Source of the DNA: Calliopsis andreniformis
Lineage: Eukaryota > Arthropoda > Insecta > Hymenoptera > Andrenidae
Direction of reading: 5' to 3'
NCBI RefSeq assembly: GCF_051401765.1
Contig: NW_027480548.1
Location: 1-64,000, forward strand
DNA length: 64,000 nt
Part shown: piece by piece, positions 40,653-55,250 of the stretch
Position numbering within the stretch: the stretch's first letter is position 1
Layout: each line of letters opens with the position of its first letter
Made by a program: the position numbers and the translations under genes
The notes under the pieces: model-generated
The model's database searches: none
What the model was told of the DNA's origin: nothing
What the model saw: the letters and a program-made list of their open reading frames with translations, nothing else

Positions 40653-43046
40653 TCAGGAGAGAGGACTGAGGATTGGGGATTGAGGATTGAGGATTGAGGA
40701 TTGAAGATTGAGGATTGGGTATTGAGGATTGAACATTGAGGATTGAGGATTGAGTAGTGAAGATTGAGGATCGAGGATTGAGGGTTGTGGATTGAGGACG
40801 AGGACTGAGGGTTGAGTATTGATGTTTGAGGTCTGAGGATTGAGGATTGAGGATTGAGAATTGAGGATTGAGGATTGAGGATTGAAGATTGTGGATTGGG
40901 TGTTGAGGATTGAAGAATGAGGATTGAGGATTGAGGATAGAGTGTTGAGGGTTGAAGATTGAGTTTTGAGGATTGAAGATTGAAGATTGAGGATTGAGGA
41001 TTGAGGATTAAGGATTGAGGATTGAAGATTGAGGATTGGGTATTGCGGATTGAACATTGAGGATTGAGGATTGAGGATTGAGGATTGAGGATCGAGGACT
41101 GAAGATTCAATATTGATGATTGAAGATTGAGGATTGAGGATTGAGGATTGAGGATTGAGGATTGAAGATTGAGTATTGAGGATTGAAGCCTGACGATTGA
41201 GGATTGAGGATTGACGATTGAGAATAGAGGATTGAGGATTGAGGATTGAAGATTGAGGATTGGGTATTGAGGATTGAAGAATGAGGATTGAGGATTGAGG
41301 ATTGAGGATTGAGGATTGAAGATTGAGTATTGTGGATTGAAGATTAAGATTGAGGTTTGAGGATTGAGGGTTGAGGGTTGAAGATTGAGTTTTGAGGATT
41401 GAAGATTGAGGAGTGAGGATTGAGGATTGAGGATTGAGGATTGAAGATTGAGTATTGAGGATTGAAGCCTGACGATTGAGGATCGAGGATTGACGATTGA
41501 GAATAGAGTATTGAGGATTGAGGATTGAAGATTGAGGATTGGGTATTGAGGATTGAAGAATGAGGATTGAGGATTGAGGATTGAAGACTGAGGACCGGGT
41601 ATTGATGATTGAACATTGAGGATTGAGGATTGAGGATTGAGGATTCAGGATTGAGGATTGAAGGTTGAATATTGATGAATGAAGATTGAGGATTGAGGGT
41701 TGAAGGTCGTGGATTGAGGACGAGGACTGAGGGTTGAGTATTGATACTTGAGGCCTGAGGATTGAGGATTGAGGATTGCGAATTGAGGATTGAGGATTTA
41801 AGATTGAGGATTGGGTCTTGAGGATTGAAGACTGAGCATTGAGGATTGAGGACAGAGGATTGAGGATTGAAGATTGAGTATTGAGGATTGAAGATTGAGG
41901 ATTGAGGATTGAGGATTCAGGATTGAGGATTGAAGATTGAGTACTGAAGATTGAAGATTGAGGATTGAGGATTGAGAATTGAGGATTGAGGATTGAGGAT
42001 TGAGGATTTAAGATTGAGGATTGGGTATTGAGGATTGAAGATTGAGCATTGAGGATTGTGGACAGAGGATTGAGGTTTGAAGATTGAGTATTGAGGATTG
42101 AAGATTGACGATTGAGGATTGAGGATAGAGGATTGAGGATTGAGGATTGAAGATTGAGTATTGAGGATTGAAGATTGAGGATTGAGGATTGAGGATTCAG
42201 GATTGAGGATTGAAGATTGAGTACTGAAGATTGAAGATTGAGGATTGAGGATTGAGGATTGAGGATTGAGGATTGAGGATTGAGGATTGAAGATTGAGTA
42301 TTGCGGATTGAAGATTGAGGATTGAGGATTGAGGATTGAGGATTGAGGATTGAAGATTGAGTACTGAGGATTGAAGATTAAGATTGAGGATTGAGGATTG
42401 AGGACTGAGGATTGAGGATTGAGGATTGAAGGTTCAGTATTGAGGATTGAAGATTGAGAATTGAGGATTGAGGGTTGAACATTGAGGACTGAGTGTTGAG
42501 GGTTGAGTGATGAGAATTGATGTTTGTGGATAGAGATTTGAAGATTGCAGATTGAGTATGGAGTATTGAAAACTGTGAATTGAGTATATTCTATTGAGGA
42601 TTGAGGATTGACAACTGATTGTTGAGGACTGAGGGCTGAAGGTTGAGGGTTCCGGATTGAGGATTCAGAATTGAAATTTGAGGACTGAGCATTGAGGATT
42701 GAAGATTGAGTATTGAGGATTGAAGATTGAGAATTGAGGATTGAGGATTGAGGATTGAGGATGAGGGCTGAGGGTTGAGGATTGAGGTTTGAGGACCGAG
42801 GACTGAGGATTGAGGATTGAGAATTGAGGATTGAAGATTGAGGATTGAGGATTGAGGATTGAGGATTGAGGATGAGGGCTGAGGGTTGAGGGTTGAGGTT
42901 TGAGGACTGAGGACTGAGGATTGACGATTGAGAATTGAGGATTGAGGATTGAGGATTGAAGATTGAGGATTGGGTATTGAGGATTGTAGGATGAGGTTTG
43001 AAGATTGAGTACTGAGGATTGAAGATTAAGATTCAGGATTGAGGTT
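40653..43046 (+). repeat. Higher-order unit 3, internally deleted (2,394 bases)
   Basis: This unit lacks about 1,482 bases, including two of the three variant blocks; only the core at 42,569 remains. The deletion joins sequence following GAGGACCGAGGACTG (about 42,790) to sequence preceding a second GGATGAGGGCTG (about 42,870). The two GGATGAGGGCTG sites are 111 bases apart here against about 1,596 in the next unit. The remaining length is exactly 7x342. Confidence 0.88.
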
Positions 43047-46000
43047 TCAGGAGAGAGGACTGAGGATTGGGGATTGAGGATTGAGGATTGAGGATTGAAG
43101 ATTGAGGATTGGGTATTGAGGATTGAACATTGAGGATTGAGGATTGAGTAGTGAAGATTGAGGATCGAGGATTGAGGGTTGTGGATTGAGGACGAGGACT
43201 GAGGGTTGAGTATTGATGTTTGAGGTCTGAGGATTGAGGATTGAGGATTGAGAATTGAGGATTGAGGATTGAGGATTGAAGATTGAGGATTGGGTGTTGA
43301 GGATTGAAGAATGAGGATTGAGGATTGAGGATAGAGTGTTGAGGGTTGAAGATTGAGTTTTGAGGATTGAAGATTGAAGATTGAGGATTGAGGATTGAGG
43401 ATTAAGGATTGAGGATTGAAGATTGAGGATTGGGTATTGCGGATTGAACATTGAGGATTGAGGATTGAGGATTGAGGATTGAGGATCGAGGACTGAAGAT
43501 TCAATATTGATGATTGAAGATTGAGGATTGAGGATTGAGGATTGAGGATTGAGGATTGAAGATTGAGTATTGAGGATTGAAGCCTGACGATTGAGGATTG
43601 AGGATTGACGATTGAGAATAGAGGATTGAGGATTGAGGATTGAAGATTGAGGATTGGGTATTGAGGATTGAAGAATGAGGATTGAGGATTGAGGATTGAG
43701 GATTGAGGATTGAAGATTGAGTATTGTGGATTGAAGATTAAGATTGAGGTTTGAGGATTGAGGGTTGAGGGTTGAAGATTGAGTTTTGAGGATTGAAGAT
43801 TGAGGAGTGAGGATTGAGGATTGAGGATTGAGGATTGAAGATTGAGTATTGAGGATTGAAGCCTGACGATTGAGGATCGAGGATTGACGATTGAGAATAG
43901 AGTATTGAGGATTGAGGATTGAAGATTGAGGATTGGGTATTGAGGATTGAAGAATGAGGATTGAGAATTGAGGATTGAAGACTGAGGACCGGGTATTGAT
44001 GATTGAACATTGAGGATTGAGGATTGAGGATTGAGGATTGAGGATTGAGGATTGAAGGTTGAATATTGATGAATGAAGATTGAGGATTGAGGGTTGAAGG
44101 TCGTGGATTGAGGACGAGGACTGAGGGTTGAGTATTGATACTTGAGGCCTGAGGATTGAGGATTGAGGATTGCGAATTGAGGATTGAGGATTTAAGATTG
44201 AGGATTGGGTCTTGAGGATTGAAGATTGAGCATTGAGGATTGAGGACAGAGGATTGAGGATTGAAGATTGAGTATTGAGGATTGAAGATTGAGGATTGAG
44301 GATTGAGGATTCAGGATTGAGGATTGAAGATTGAGTACTGAAGATTGAAGATTGAGGATTGAGGATTGAGAATTGAGGATTGAGGATTGAGGATTGAGGA
44401 TTTAAGATTGAGGATTGGGTATTGAGGATTGAAGATTGAGCATTGAGGATTGTGGACAGAGGATTGAGGTTTGAAGATTGAGTATTGAGGATTGAAGATT
44501 GACGATTGAGGATTGAGGATAGAGGATTGAGGATTGAGGATTGAAGATTGAGTATTGAGGATTGAAGATTGAGGATTGAGGATTGAGGATTCAGGATTGA
44601 GGATTGAAGATTGAGTACTGAAGATTGAAGATTGAGGATTGAGGATTGAGGATTGAGGATTGAGGATTGAGGATTGAGGATTGAAGATTGAGTATTGCGG
44701 ATTGAAGATTGAGGATTGAGGATTGAGGATTGAGGATTGAGGATTGAAGATTGAGTACTGAGGATTGAAGATTAAGATTGAGGATTGAGGATTGAGGACT
44801 GAGGATTGAGGATTGAGGATTGAAGGTTCAGTATTGAGGATTGAAGATTGAGAATTGAGGATTGAGTGTTGAACATTGAGGACTGAGTGTTGAGGGTTGA
44901 GTGATGAGAATTGATGTTTGTGGATAGAGATTTGAAGATTGCAGATTGAGTATGGAGTATTGAAATCTGTGAATTGAGTATATTCTATTGAGGATTGAGG
45001 ATTGACAACTGATTGTTGAGGACTGAGGGCTGAAGGTTGAGGGTTCCGGATTGAGGATTCAGAATTGAAATTTGAGGACTGAGCATTGAGGATTGAAGAT
45101 TGAGTATTGAGGATTGAAGATTGAGAATTGAGGATTGAGGATTGAGGATTGAGGATGAGGGCTGAGGGTTGAGGATTGAGGTTTGAGGACCGAGGACTGA
45201 GGATTGAGGATTGAGAATTGAGGATTGAGGATTGAGGGTTGAAGACTGAGGATTGGGTATTGAGGATTGAAGAATGAGGATTGAGGATTGAGGATTGAGT
45301 ATTGAGGATTGAAGATTGACGATCGAGTATTGAGAATTGAGGATTGAGTATTGAGGATTGAGGATTGAAGGTTGAGTATTGAGGATTGAAGGTTGAGGAT
45401 TGTGGATTGAGGATTGAGGATTGAGGATTGAAAATTGAGGATTGGGGACTGAATGTTGAGGGTTGAATGATGAGAATTGATGTTTGTGGATAGAGATTTG
45501 AAGATTGCAGGTTGAGTATTGAGTATTGAAAACTGTGAAATCATGGTATTCTATTGAGGATTGAGGATGGACCACTGACTGTTGAGGACTGAGGGCTGAA
45601 GATTGAGGATTCAGGATTGAGGATTCAGGATTGAGGTTTGAGGACTGAGGATTGAGGATTGAGGGTTGAGGATTGAGGATTGAGGATTGAGGATTGAAGA
45701 TTGAGGATTGGGTATTGAGGATTGAACATTGAGGATTGAGGATTGAGTATTGAAGATTGAGGATCGAGGATTGAGTGTTGTGGATTGAGGACGATGACTG
45801 AGGGTTGAGTATTGATGTTTGAGGTCTGAGGATTGAGGATTGAGGATTGAGAATTGAGGATTGAGGATTGAGGATTGAAGATTCAGGATTGGGTGTTGAG
45901 GATTGAAGAATGAGGATTGAGGATTGAGGATTGAGGGTTGAGGGTTGAAGATTGAGTATTGAGGATTGAAGATTGAGGATTGAGGATTGATGATTGAGGA

Positions 46001-46925
46001 TTGAGGATTGAGGATTGAAGATTGAGGATTGGGTATTGCTCAATGAACATTGAGGATTGAGGATTGAGGATTTAGGATTGAGGATTGAGGACTGAAGATT
46101 AAATATCGATGATTGAAGACTGAGGATTGAGGATTGATGGTTGTGGACGATTGAGGACGAGGACTGAGGGTTCAGTATTGCTGTTTGAAGACTGAGGATT
46201 GAGTTTTGAGGATTGAGAATTGAGGATTGAGGATTGAGGATTGAAGATTGAGGATTGGGTATTGAGGATTGAAGAATGAGGATTGAGGATTGACGGTTGA
46301 GGATTGAGGATTGAAGACTGAGTGTTGAGGTTTGAGTGATGAGAATTGATGTTTGTGGATAGAGATTTGAAGATTGCAGATTGAGTATTGAGTATTGAAA
46401 ACTGTGAATTGATAATATTCTATTGAGGATTGAGGATTGACAACTGATTGTTGAGGACTGAGGTCTGAAGATTGAGGATTCAGGATTGAGGATTCAGGTT
46501 TGATGTTTGAGGACTGAGGATTGAGGATTGAGGATTGAGGATTGGGGATTGAGGATTGAGGGTTGAGGATTGAAGATTGAGGATTGGGCATTGCGGATTG
46601 AACATTGGGGATTGAGGATTGAGTATTGGGGATTGAGGATTGACGATTGAGGATTGAGTATTGTGGATTGAGAATTGAGGGTTGATTATTGAAGATTGAG
46701 TATTGAGGATTGAAGATTGAGGATTGAGGATTGAGGATTGAGGATTGAGGATGAGGGCTGAGGGTTGAGGATTGAGGTTTGAGGACTGAGGACTGAGGAT
46801 TGACGATTGAGAATTGAGGATTGAGGATTGAGGATTGAAGATTGAGGATTGGGTATTGAGGATTGTAGGATGAGGTTTGAAGATTGAGTACTGAGGATTG
46901 AAGATTAAGATTCAGGATTGAGGTT
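43047..46925 (+). repeat. Higher-order unit 4 (3,879 bases)
   Basis: Full unit with cores at 44,963 (AAATCTGTG), 45,529 and 46,398. The second spacing is 869 rather than 866 because of a 3-base insertion at about 46,147 (GGACGATTGAGGACGAGG where other units have GGATTGAGGACGAGG). This also explains the unit length of 3,876+3. Confidence 0.9.
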
Positions 46926-49900
46926 TCAGGAGAGAGGACTGAGGATTGGGGATTGAGGATTGAGGATTGAGGATTGAAGATTGAGGATTGGGTATTGAGG
47001 ATTGAACATTGAGGATTGAGGATTGAGTAGTGAAGATTGAGGATCGAGGATTGAGGGTTGTGGATTGAGGACGAGGACTGAGGGTTGAGTATTGATGTTT
47101 GAGGTCTGAGGATTGAGGATTGAGGATTGAGAATTGAGGATTGAGGATTGAGGATTGAAGATTGTGGATTGGGTGTTGAGGATTGAAGAATGAGGATTGA
47201 GGATTGAGGATAGAGTGTTGAGGGTTGAAGATTGAGTTTTGAGGATTGAAGATTGAAGATTGAGGATTGAGGATTGAGGATTAAGGATTGAGGATTGAAG
47301 ATTGAGGATTGGGTATTGCGGATTGAACATTGAGGATTGAGGATTGAGGATTGAGGATTGAGGATCGAGGACTGAAGATTCAATATTGATGATTGAAGAT
47401 TGAGGATTGAGGATTGAGGATTGAGGATTGAGGATTGAAGATTGAGTATTGAGGATTGAAGCCTGACGATTGAGGATTGAGGATTGACGATTGAGAATAG
47501 AGGATTGAGGATTGAGGATTGAAGATTGAGGATTGGGTATTGAGGATTGAAGAATGAGGATTGAGGATTGAGGATTGAGGATTAAGGATTGAAGATTGAG
47601 TATTGTGGATTGAAGATTAAGATTGAGGTTTGAGGATTGAGGGTTGAGGGTTGAAGATTGAGTTTTGAGGATTGAAGATTGAGGAGTGAGGATTGAGGAT
47701 TGAGGATTGAGGATTGAAGATTGAGTATTGAGGATTGAAGGTTGAGGATTGTGGATTGAGGATTGAGGATTGAGGATTGAAAATTGAGGATTGGGGACTG
47801 AATGTTGAGGGTTGAATGATGAGAATTGATGTTTGTGGATAGAGATTTGAAGATTGCAGGTTGAGTATTGAGTATTGAAAACTGTGAAATCATGGTATTC
47901 TATTGAGGATTGAGGATGGACCACTGACTGTTGAGGACTGAGGGCTGAAGATTGAGGATTCAGGATTGAGGATTCAGGATTGAGGTTTGAGGACTGAGGA
48001 TTGAGGATTGAGGGTTGAGGATTGAGGATTGAGGATTGAGGATTGAAGATTGAGGATTGGGTATTGAGGATTGAACATTGAGGATTGAGGATTGAGTATT
48101 GAAGATTGAGGATCGAGGATTGAGTGTTGTGGATTGAGGACGATGACTGAGGGTTGAGTATTGATGTTTGAGGTCTGAGGATTGAGGATTGAGGATTGAG
48201 AATTGAGGATTGAGGATTGAGGATTGAAGATTCAGGATTGGGTGTTGAGGATTGAAGATTGAGGAGTGAGGATTGAGGATTGAGGATTGAGGATTGAAGA
48301 TTGAGTATTGAGGATTGAAGCCTGACGATTGAGGATCGAGGATTGACGATTGAGAATAGAGTATTGAGGATTGAGGATTGAAGATTGAGGATTGGGTATT
48401 GAGGATTGAAGAATGAGGATTGAGGATTGAGGATTGAAGACTGAGGACCGGGTATTGATGATTGAACATTGAGGATTGAGGATTGAGGATTGAGGATTCA
48501 GGATTGAGGATTGAAGGTTGAATATTGATGAATGAAGATTGAGGATTGAGGGTTGAAGGTCGTGGATTGAGGACGAGGACTGAGGGTTGAGTATTGATAC
48601 TTGAGGCCTGAGGATTGAGGATTGAGGATTGCGAATTGAGGATTGAGGATTTAAGATTGAGGATTGGGTCTTGAGGATTGAAGATTGAGCATTGAGGATT
48701 GAGGACAGAGGATTGAGGATTGAAGATTGAGTATTAAGGATTGAAGATTGAGGATTGAGGATTGAGGATTCAGGATTGAGGATTGAAGATTGAGTACTGA
48801 AGATTGAAGATTGAGGATTGAGGATTGAGAATTGAGGATTGAGGATTGAGGATTGAGGATTTAAGATTGAGGATTGGGTATTGAGGATTGAAGATTGAGC
48901 ATTGAGGATTGTGGACAGAGGATTGAGGTTTGAAGATTGAGTATTGAGGATTGAAGATTGACGATTGAGGATTGAGGATAGAGGATTGAGGATTGAGGAT
49001 TGAAGATTGAGTATTGAGGATTGAAGATTGAGGATTGAGGATTGAGGATTCAGGATTGAGGATTGAAGATTGAGTACTGAAGATTGAAGATTGAGGATTG
49101 AGGATTGAGGATTGAGGATTGAGGATTGAGGATTGAGGATTGAAGATTGAGTATTGCGGATTGAAGATTGAGGATTGAGGATTGAGGATTGAGGATTGAG
49201 GATTGAAGATTGAGTACTGAGGATTGAAGATTAAGATTGAGGATTGAGGATTGAGGACTGAGGATTGAGGATTGAGGATTGAAGGTTCAGTATTGAGGAT
49301 TGAAGATTGAGAATTGAGGATTGAGGGTTGAACATTGAGGACTGAGTGTTGAGGGTTGAGTGATGAGAATTGATGTTTGTGGATAGAGATTTGAAGATTG
49401 CAGATTGAGTATGGAGTATTGAAATCTGTGAATTGAGTATATTCTATTGAGGATTGAGGATTGACAACTGATTGTTGAGGACTGAGGGCTGAAGGTTGAG
49501 GGTTCCGGATTGAGGATTCAGAATTGAAATTTGAGGACTGAGCATTGAGGATTGAAGATTGAGTATTGAGGATTGAAGATTGAGAATTGAGGATTGAGGA
49601 TTGAGGATTGAGGATGAGGGCTGAGGGTTGAGGATTGAGGTTTGAGGACCGAGGACTGAGGATTGAGGATTGAGAATTGAGGATTGAGGATTGAGGGTTG
49701 AACACTGAGGATTGGGTATTGAGGATTGAAGAATGAGGATTGAGGATTGAGGATTGAGTATTGAGGATTGAAGATTGACGATCGAGTATTGAGAATTGAG
49801 GATTGAGTATTGAGGATTGAGGATTGAAGGTTGAGTATTGAGGATTGAAGGTTGAGGATTGTGGATTGAGGATTGAGGATTGAGGATTGAAAATTGAGGA

Positions 49901-51381
49901 TTGGGGATTGAATGTTGAGGGTTGAATGATGAGAATTGATGTTTGTGGATAGAGATTTGAAGATTGCAGGTTGAGTATTGAGTATTGAAAACTGTGAAAT
50001 CATGGTATTCTATTGAGGATTGAGGATGGACCACTGACTGTTGAGGACTGAGGGCTGAAGATTGAGGATTCAGGATTGAGGATTCAGGATTGAGGTTTGA
50101 GGACTGAGGATTGAGGATTGAGGGTTGAGGATTGAGGATTGAGGATTGAGGATTGAAGATTGAGGATTGGGTATTGAGGATTGAACATTGAGGATTGAGG
50201 ATTGAGTATTGAAGATTGAGGATCGAGGATTGAGTGTTGTGGATTGAGGACGATGACTGAGGGTTGAGTATTGATGTTTGAGGTCTGAGGATTGAGGATT
50301 GAGGATTGAGAATTGAGGATTGAGGATTGAGGATTGAAGATTCAGGATTGGGTGTTGAGGATTGAAGAATGAGGATTGAGGATTGAGGATTGAGGGTTGA
50401 GGGTTGAAGATTGAGTATTGAGGATTGAAGATTGAGGATTGAGGATTGATGATTGAGGATTGAGGATTGAGGATTGAAGATTGAGGATTGGGTATTGCTC
50501 AATGAACATTGAGGATTGAGGATTGAGGATTTAGGATTGAGGATTGAGGACTGAAGATTAAATATCGATGATTGAAGACTGAGGATTGAGGATTGATGGT
50601 TGTGGATTGAGGACGAGGACTGAGGGTTCAGTATTGCTGTTTGAAGACTGAGGATTGAGTTTTGAGGATTGAGAATTGAGGATTGAGGATTGAGGATTGA
50701 AGATTGAGGATTGGGTATTGAGGATTGAAGAATGAGGATTGAGGATTGACGGTTGAGGATTGAGGATTGAAGACTGAGTGTTGAGGTTTGAGTGATGAGA
50801 ATTGATGTTTGTGGATAGAGATTTGAAGATTGCAGATTGAGTATTGAGTATTGAAAACTGTGAATTGATAATATTCTATTGAGGATTGAGGATTGACAAC
50901 TGATTGTTGAGGACTGAGGTCTGAAGATTGAGGATTCAGGATTGAGGATTCAGGTTTGATGTTTGAGGACTGAGGATTGAGGATTGAGGATTGAGGATTG
51001 GGGATTGAGGATTGAGGGTTGAGGATTGAAGATTGAGGATTGGGCATTGCGGATTGAACATTGGGGATTGAGGATTGAGTATTGGGGATTGAGGATTGAC
51101 GATTGAGGATTGAGTATTGTGGATTGAGAATTGAGGGTTGATTATTGAAGATTGAGTATTGAGGATTGAAGATTGAGGATTGAGGATTGAGGATTGAGGA
51201 TTGAGGATGAGGGCTGAGGGTTGAGGATTGAGGTTTGAGGACTGAGGACTGAGGATTGACGATTGAGAATTGAGGATTGAGGATTGAGGATTGAAGATTG
51301 AGGATTGGGTATTGAGGATTGTAGGATGAGGTTTGAAGATTGAGTACTGAGGATTGAAGATTAAGATTCAGGATTGAGGTT
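46926..51381 (+). repeat. Higher-order unit 5 with inserted segment (4,456 bases)
   Basis: The longest unit of the regular array. Besides cores at 49,422 (AAATCTGTG), 49,988 and 50,854 it has an additional block with core at 47,878, brought in by a 580-base insertion between about 47,681 and 48,261. The rest matches its neighbours. Confidence 0.9.
47681..48260 (+). repeat. 580-base inserted segment inside unit 5
   Basis: GAGGAGTGAGGATTGAGG occurs at 47,681 and again at 48,261, each time followed by the same ~57 bases up to AGGATTGAAG. After the first copy the sequence switches to material matching 45,388-45,908 (variant block, then GGACGATGACTG, then GGTGTTGAGG). After the second it resumes the expected GCCTGACGATTGAGG. 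The length is 7x82+6, consistent with the one 6-base monomer it contains. No transposase or terminal inverted repeats are present, so it looks like recombination or template switching within the array. Confidence 0.85.
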
Positions 51382-54300
51382 TCAGGAGAGAGGACTGAGG
51401 ATTGGGGATTGAGGATTGAGGATTGAGGATTGAAGATTGAGGATTGGGTATTGAGGATTGAACATTGAGGATTGAGGATTGAGTAGTGAAGATTGAGGAT
51501 CGAGGATTGAGGGTTGTGGATTGAGGACGAGGACTGAGGGTTGAGTATTGATGTTTGAGGTCTGAGGATTGAGGATTGAGGATTGAGAATTGAGGATTGA
51601 GGATTGAGGATTGAAGATTGAGGATTGGGTGTTGAGGATTGAAGAATGAGGATTGAGGATTGAGGATAGAGTGTTGAGGGTTGAAGATTGAGTTTTGAGG
51701 ATTGAAGATTGAAGATTGAGGATTGAGGATTGAGGATTAAGGATTGAGGATTGAAGATTGAGGATTGGGTATTGCGGATTGAACATTGAGGATTGAGGAT
51801 TGAGGATTGAGGATTGAGGATCGAGGATTGAGGACAGAGGATTGAGGATTGAAGATTGAGTATTGAGGATTGAGGATTGAGGATTGAAGATTGAGTATTG
51901 AGGATTGAAGCCTGACGATTGAGGATTGAGGATTGACGATTGAGAATAGAGGATTGAGGATTGAGGATTGAAGATTGAGGATTGGGTATTGAGGATTGAA
52001 GAATGAGGATTGAGGATTGAGGATTGAGGATTGAGGATTGAAGATTCAGTATTGTGGATTGAAGATTAAGATTGAGGTTTGAGGATTGAGGGTTGAGGGT
52101 TGAAGATTGAGTTTTGAGGATTGAAGATTGAGGAGTGAGGATTGAGGATTGAGGATTGAGGATTGAAGATTGAGTATTGAGGATTGAAGCCTGACGATTG
52201 AGGATCGAGGATTGACGATTGAGAATAGAGTATTGAGGATTGAGGATTGAAGATTGAGGATTGGGTATTGAGGATTGAAGAATGAGGATTGAGGATTGAG
52301 GATTGAAGACTGAGGACCGGGTATTGATGATTGAACATTGAGGATTGAGGATTGAGGATTGAGGATTCAGGATTGAGGATTGAAGGTTGAATATTGATGA
52401 ATGAAGATTGAGGATTGAGGGTTGAAGGTCGTGGATTGAGGACGAGGACTGAGGGTTGAGTATTGATACTTGAGGCCTGAGGATTGAGGATTGAGGATTG
52501 CGAATTGAGGATTGAGGATTTAAGATTGAGGATTGGGTCTTGAGGATTGAAGACTGAGCATTGAGGATTGAGGACAGAGGATTGAGGATTGAAGATTGAG
52601 TATTGAGGATTGAAGATTGAGGATTGAGGATTGAGGATTCAGGATTGAGGATTGAAGATTGAGTACTGAAGATTGAAGATTGAGGATTGAGGATTGAGAA
52701 TTGAGGATTGAGGATTGAGGTTTGAGGATTTAAGATTGAGGATTGGGTATTGAGGATTGAAGATTGAGCATTGAGGATTGTGGACAGAGGATTGAGGTTT
52801 GAAGATTGAGTATTGAGGATTGAAGATTGACGATTGAGGATTGAGGATAGAGGATTGAGGATTGAGGATTGAAGATTGAGTATTGAGGATTGAAGATTGA
52901 GGATTGAGGATTGAGGATTCAGGATTGAGGATTGAAGATTGAGTACTGAAGATTGAAGATTGAGGATTGAGGATTGAGGATTGAGGATTGAGGATTGAGG
53001 ATTGAGGATTGAAGATTGAGTATTGCGGATTGAAGATTGAGGATTGAGGATTGAGGATTGAGGATTGAGGATTGAAGATTGAGTACTGAGGATTGAAGAT
53101 TAAGATTGAGGATTGAGGATTGAGGACTGAGGATTGAGGATTGAGGATTGAAGGTTCAGTATTGAGGATTGAAGATTGAGAATTGAGGATTGAGGGTTGA
53201 ACATTGAGGACTGAGTGTTGAGGGTTGAGTGATGAGAATTGATGTTTGTGGATAGAGATTTGAAGATTGCAGATTGAGTATGGAGTATTGAAAACTGTGA
53301 ATTGAGTATATTCTATTGAGGATTGAGGATTGACAACTGATTGTTGAGGACTGAGGGCTGAAGGTTGAGGGTTCCGGATTGAGGATTCAGAATTGAAATT
53401 TGAGGACTGAGCATTGAGGATTGAAGATTGAGTATTGAGGATTGAAGATTGAGAATTGAGGATTGAGGATTGAGGATTGAGGATGAGGGCTGAGGGTTGA
53501 GGATTGAGGTTTGAGGACCGAGGACTGAGGATTGAGGATTGAGAATTGAGGATTGAGGATTGAGGGTTGAAGACTGAGGATTGGGTATTGAGGATTGAAG
53601 AATGAGGATTGAGGATTGAGGATTGAGTATTGAGGATTGAAGATTGACGATCGAGTATTGAGAATTGAGGATTGAGTATTGAGGATTGAGGATTGAAGGG
53701 TGAGTATTGAGGATTGAAGGTTGAGGATTGTGGATTGAGGATTGAGGATTGAGGATTGAAAATTGAGGATTGGGGACTGAATGTTGAGGGTTGAATGATG
53801 AGAATTGATGTTTGTGGATAGAGATTTGAAGATTGCAGGTTGAGTATTGAGTATTGAAAACTGTGAAATCATGGTATTCTATTGAGGATTGAGGATGGAC
53901 CACTGACTGTTGAGGACTGAGGGCTGAAGATTGAGGATTCAGGATTGAGGATTCAGGATTGAGGTTTGAGGACTGAGGATTGAGGATTGAGGGTTGAGGA
54001 TTGAGGATTGAGGATTGAGGATTGAAGATTGAGGATTGGGTATTGAGGATTGAACATTGAGGATTGAGGATTGAGTATTGAAGATTGAGGATCGAGGATT
54101 GAGTGTTGTGGATTGAGGACGATGACTGAGGGTTGAGTATTGATGTTTGAGGTCTGAGGATTGAGGATTGAGGATTGAGAATTGAGGATTGAGGATTGAG
54201 GATTGAAGATTCAGGATTGGGTGTTGAGGATTGAAGAATGAGGATTGAGGATTGAGGATTGAGGGTTGAGGGTTGAAGATTGAGTATTGAGGATTGAAGA

Positions 54301-55250
54301 TTGAGGATTGAGGATTGATGATTGAGGATTGAGGATTGAGGATTGAAGATTGAGGATTGGGTATTGCTCAATGAACATTGAGGATTGAGGATTGAGGATT
54401 TAGGATTGAGGATTGAGGACTGAAGATTAAATATCGATGATTGAAGACTGAGGATTGAGGATTGATGGTTGTGGATTGAGGACGAGGACTGAGGGTTCAG
54501 TATTGCTGTTTGAAGACTGAGGATTGAGTTTTGAGGATTGAGAATTGAGGATTGAGGATTGAGGATTGAAGATTGAGGATTGGGTATTGAGGATTGAAGA
54601 ATGAGGATTGAGGATTGACGGTTGAGGATTGAGGATTGAAGACTGAGTGTTGAGGTTTGAGTGATGAGAATTGATGTTTGTGGATAGAGATTTGAAGATT
54701 GCAGATTGAGTATTGAGTATTGAAAACTGTGAATTGATGATATTCTATTGAGGATTGAGGATTGACAACTGATTGTTGAGGACTGAGGTCTGAAGATTGA
54801 GGATTCAGGATTGAGGATTCAGGTTTGATGTTTGAGGACTGAGGATTGAGGATTGAGGATTGAGGATTGGGGATTGAGGATTGAGGGTTGAGGATTGAAG
54901 ATTGAGGATTGGGCATTGCGGATTGAACATTGGGGATTGAGGATTGAGTATTGGGGATTGAGGATTGACGATTGAGGATTGAGTATTGTGGATTGAGAAT
55001 TGAGGGTTGATTATTGAAGATTGAGTATTGAGGATTGAAGATTGAGGATTGAGGATTGAGGATTGAGGATTGAGGATGAGGGCTGAGGGTTGAGGATTGA
55101 GGTTTGAGGACTGAGGACTGAGGATTGACGATTGAGAATTGAGGATTGAGGATTGAGGATTGAAGATTGAGGATTGGGTATTGAGGATTGTAGGATGAGG
55201 TTTGAAGATTGAGTACTGAGGATTGAAGATTAAGATTCAGGATTGAGGTT
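51382..55250 (+). repeat. Higher-order unit 6 (3,869 bases)
   Basis: Near full-length unit, with cores at 53,291 (AAAACTGTG), 53,857 and 54,723. The interval from the preceding core is 2,437, one heptamer shorter than the norm. Near 51,825-51,885 it has a local rearrangement around GGATTGAGGACAGAGG that other units lack at this point. It shares GAAGGGTGAG near 53,697 with unit 8. Confidence 0.9.
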
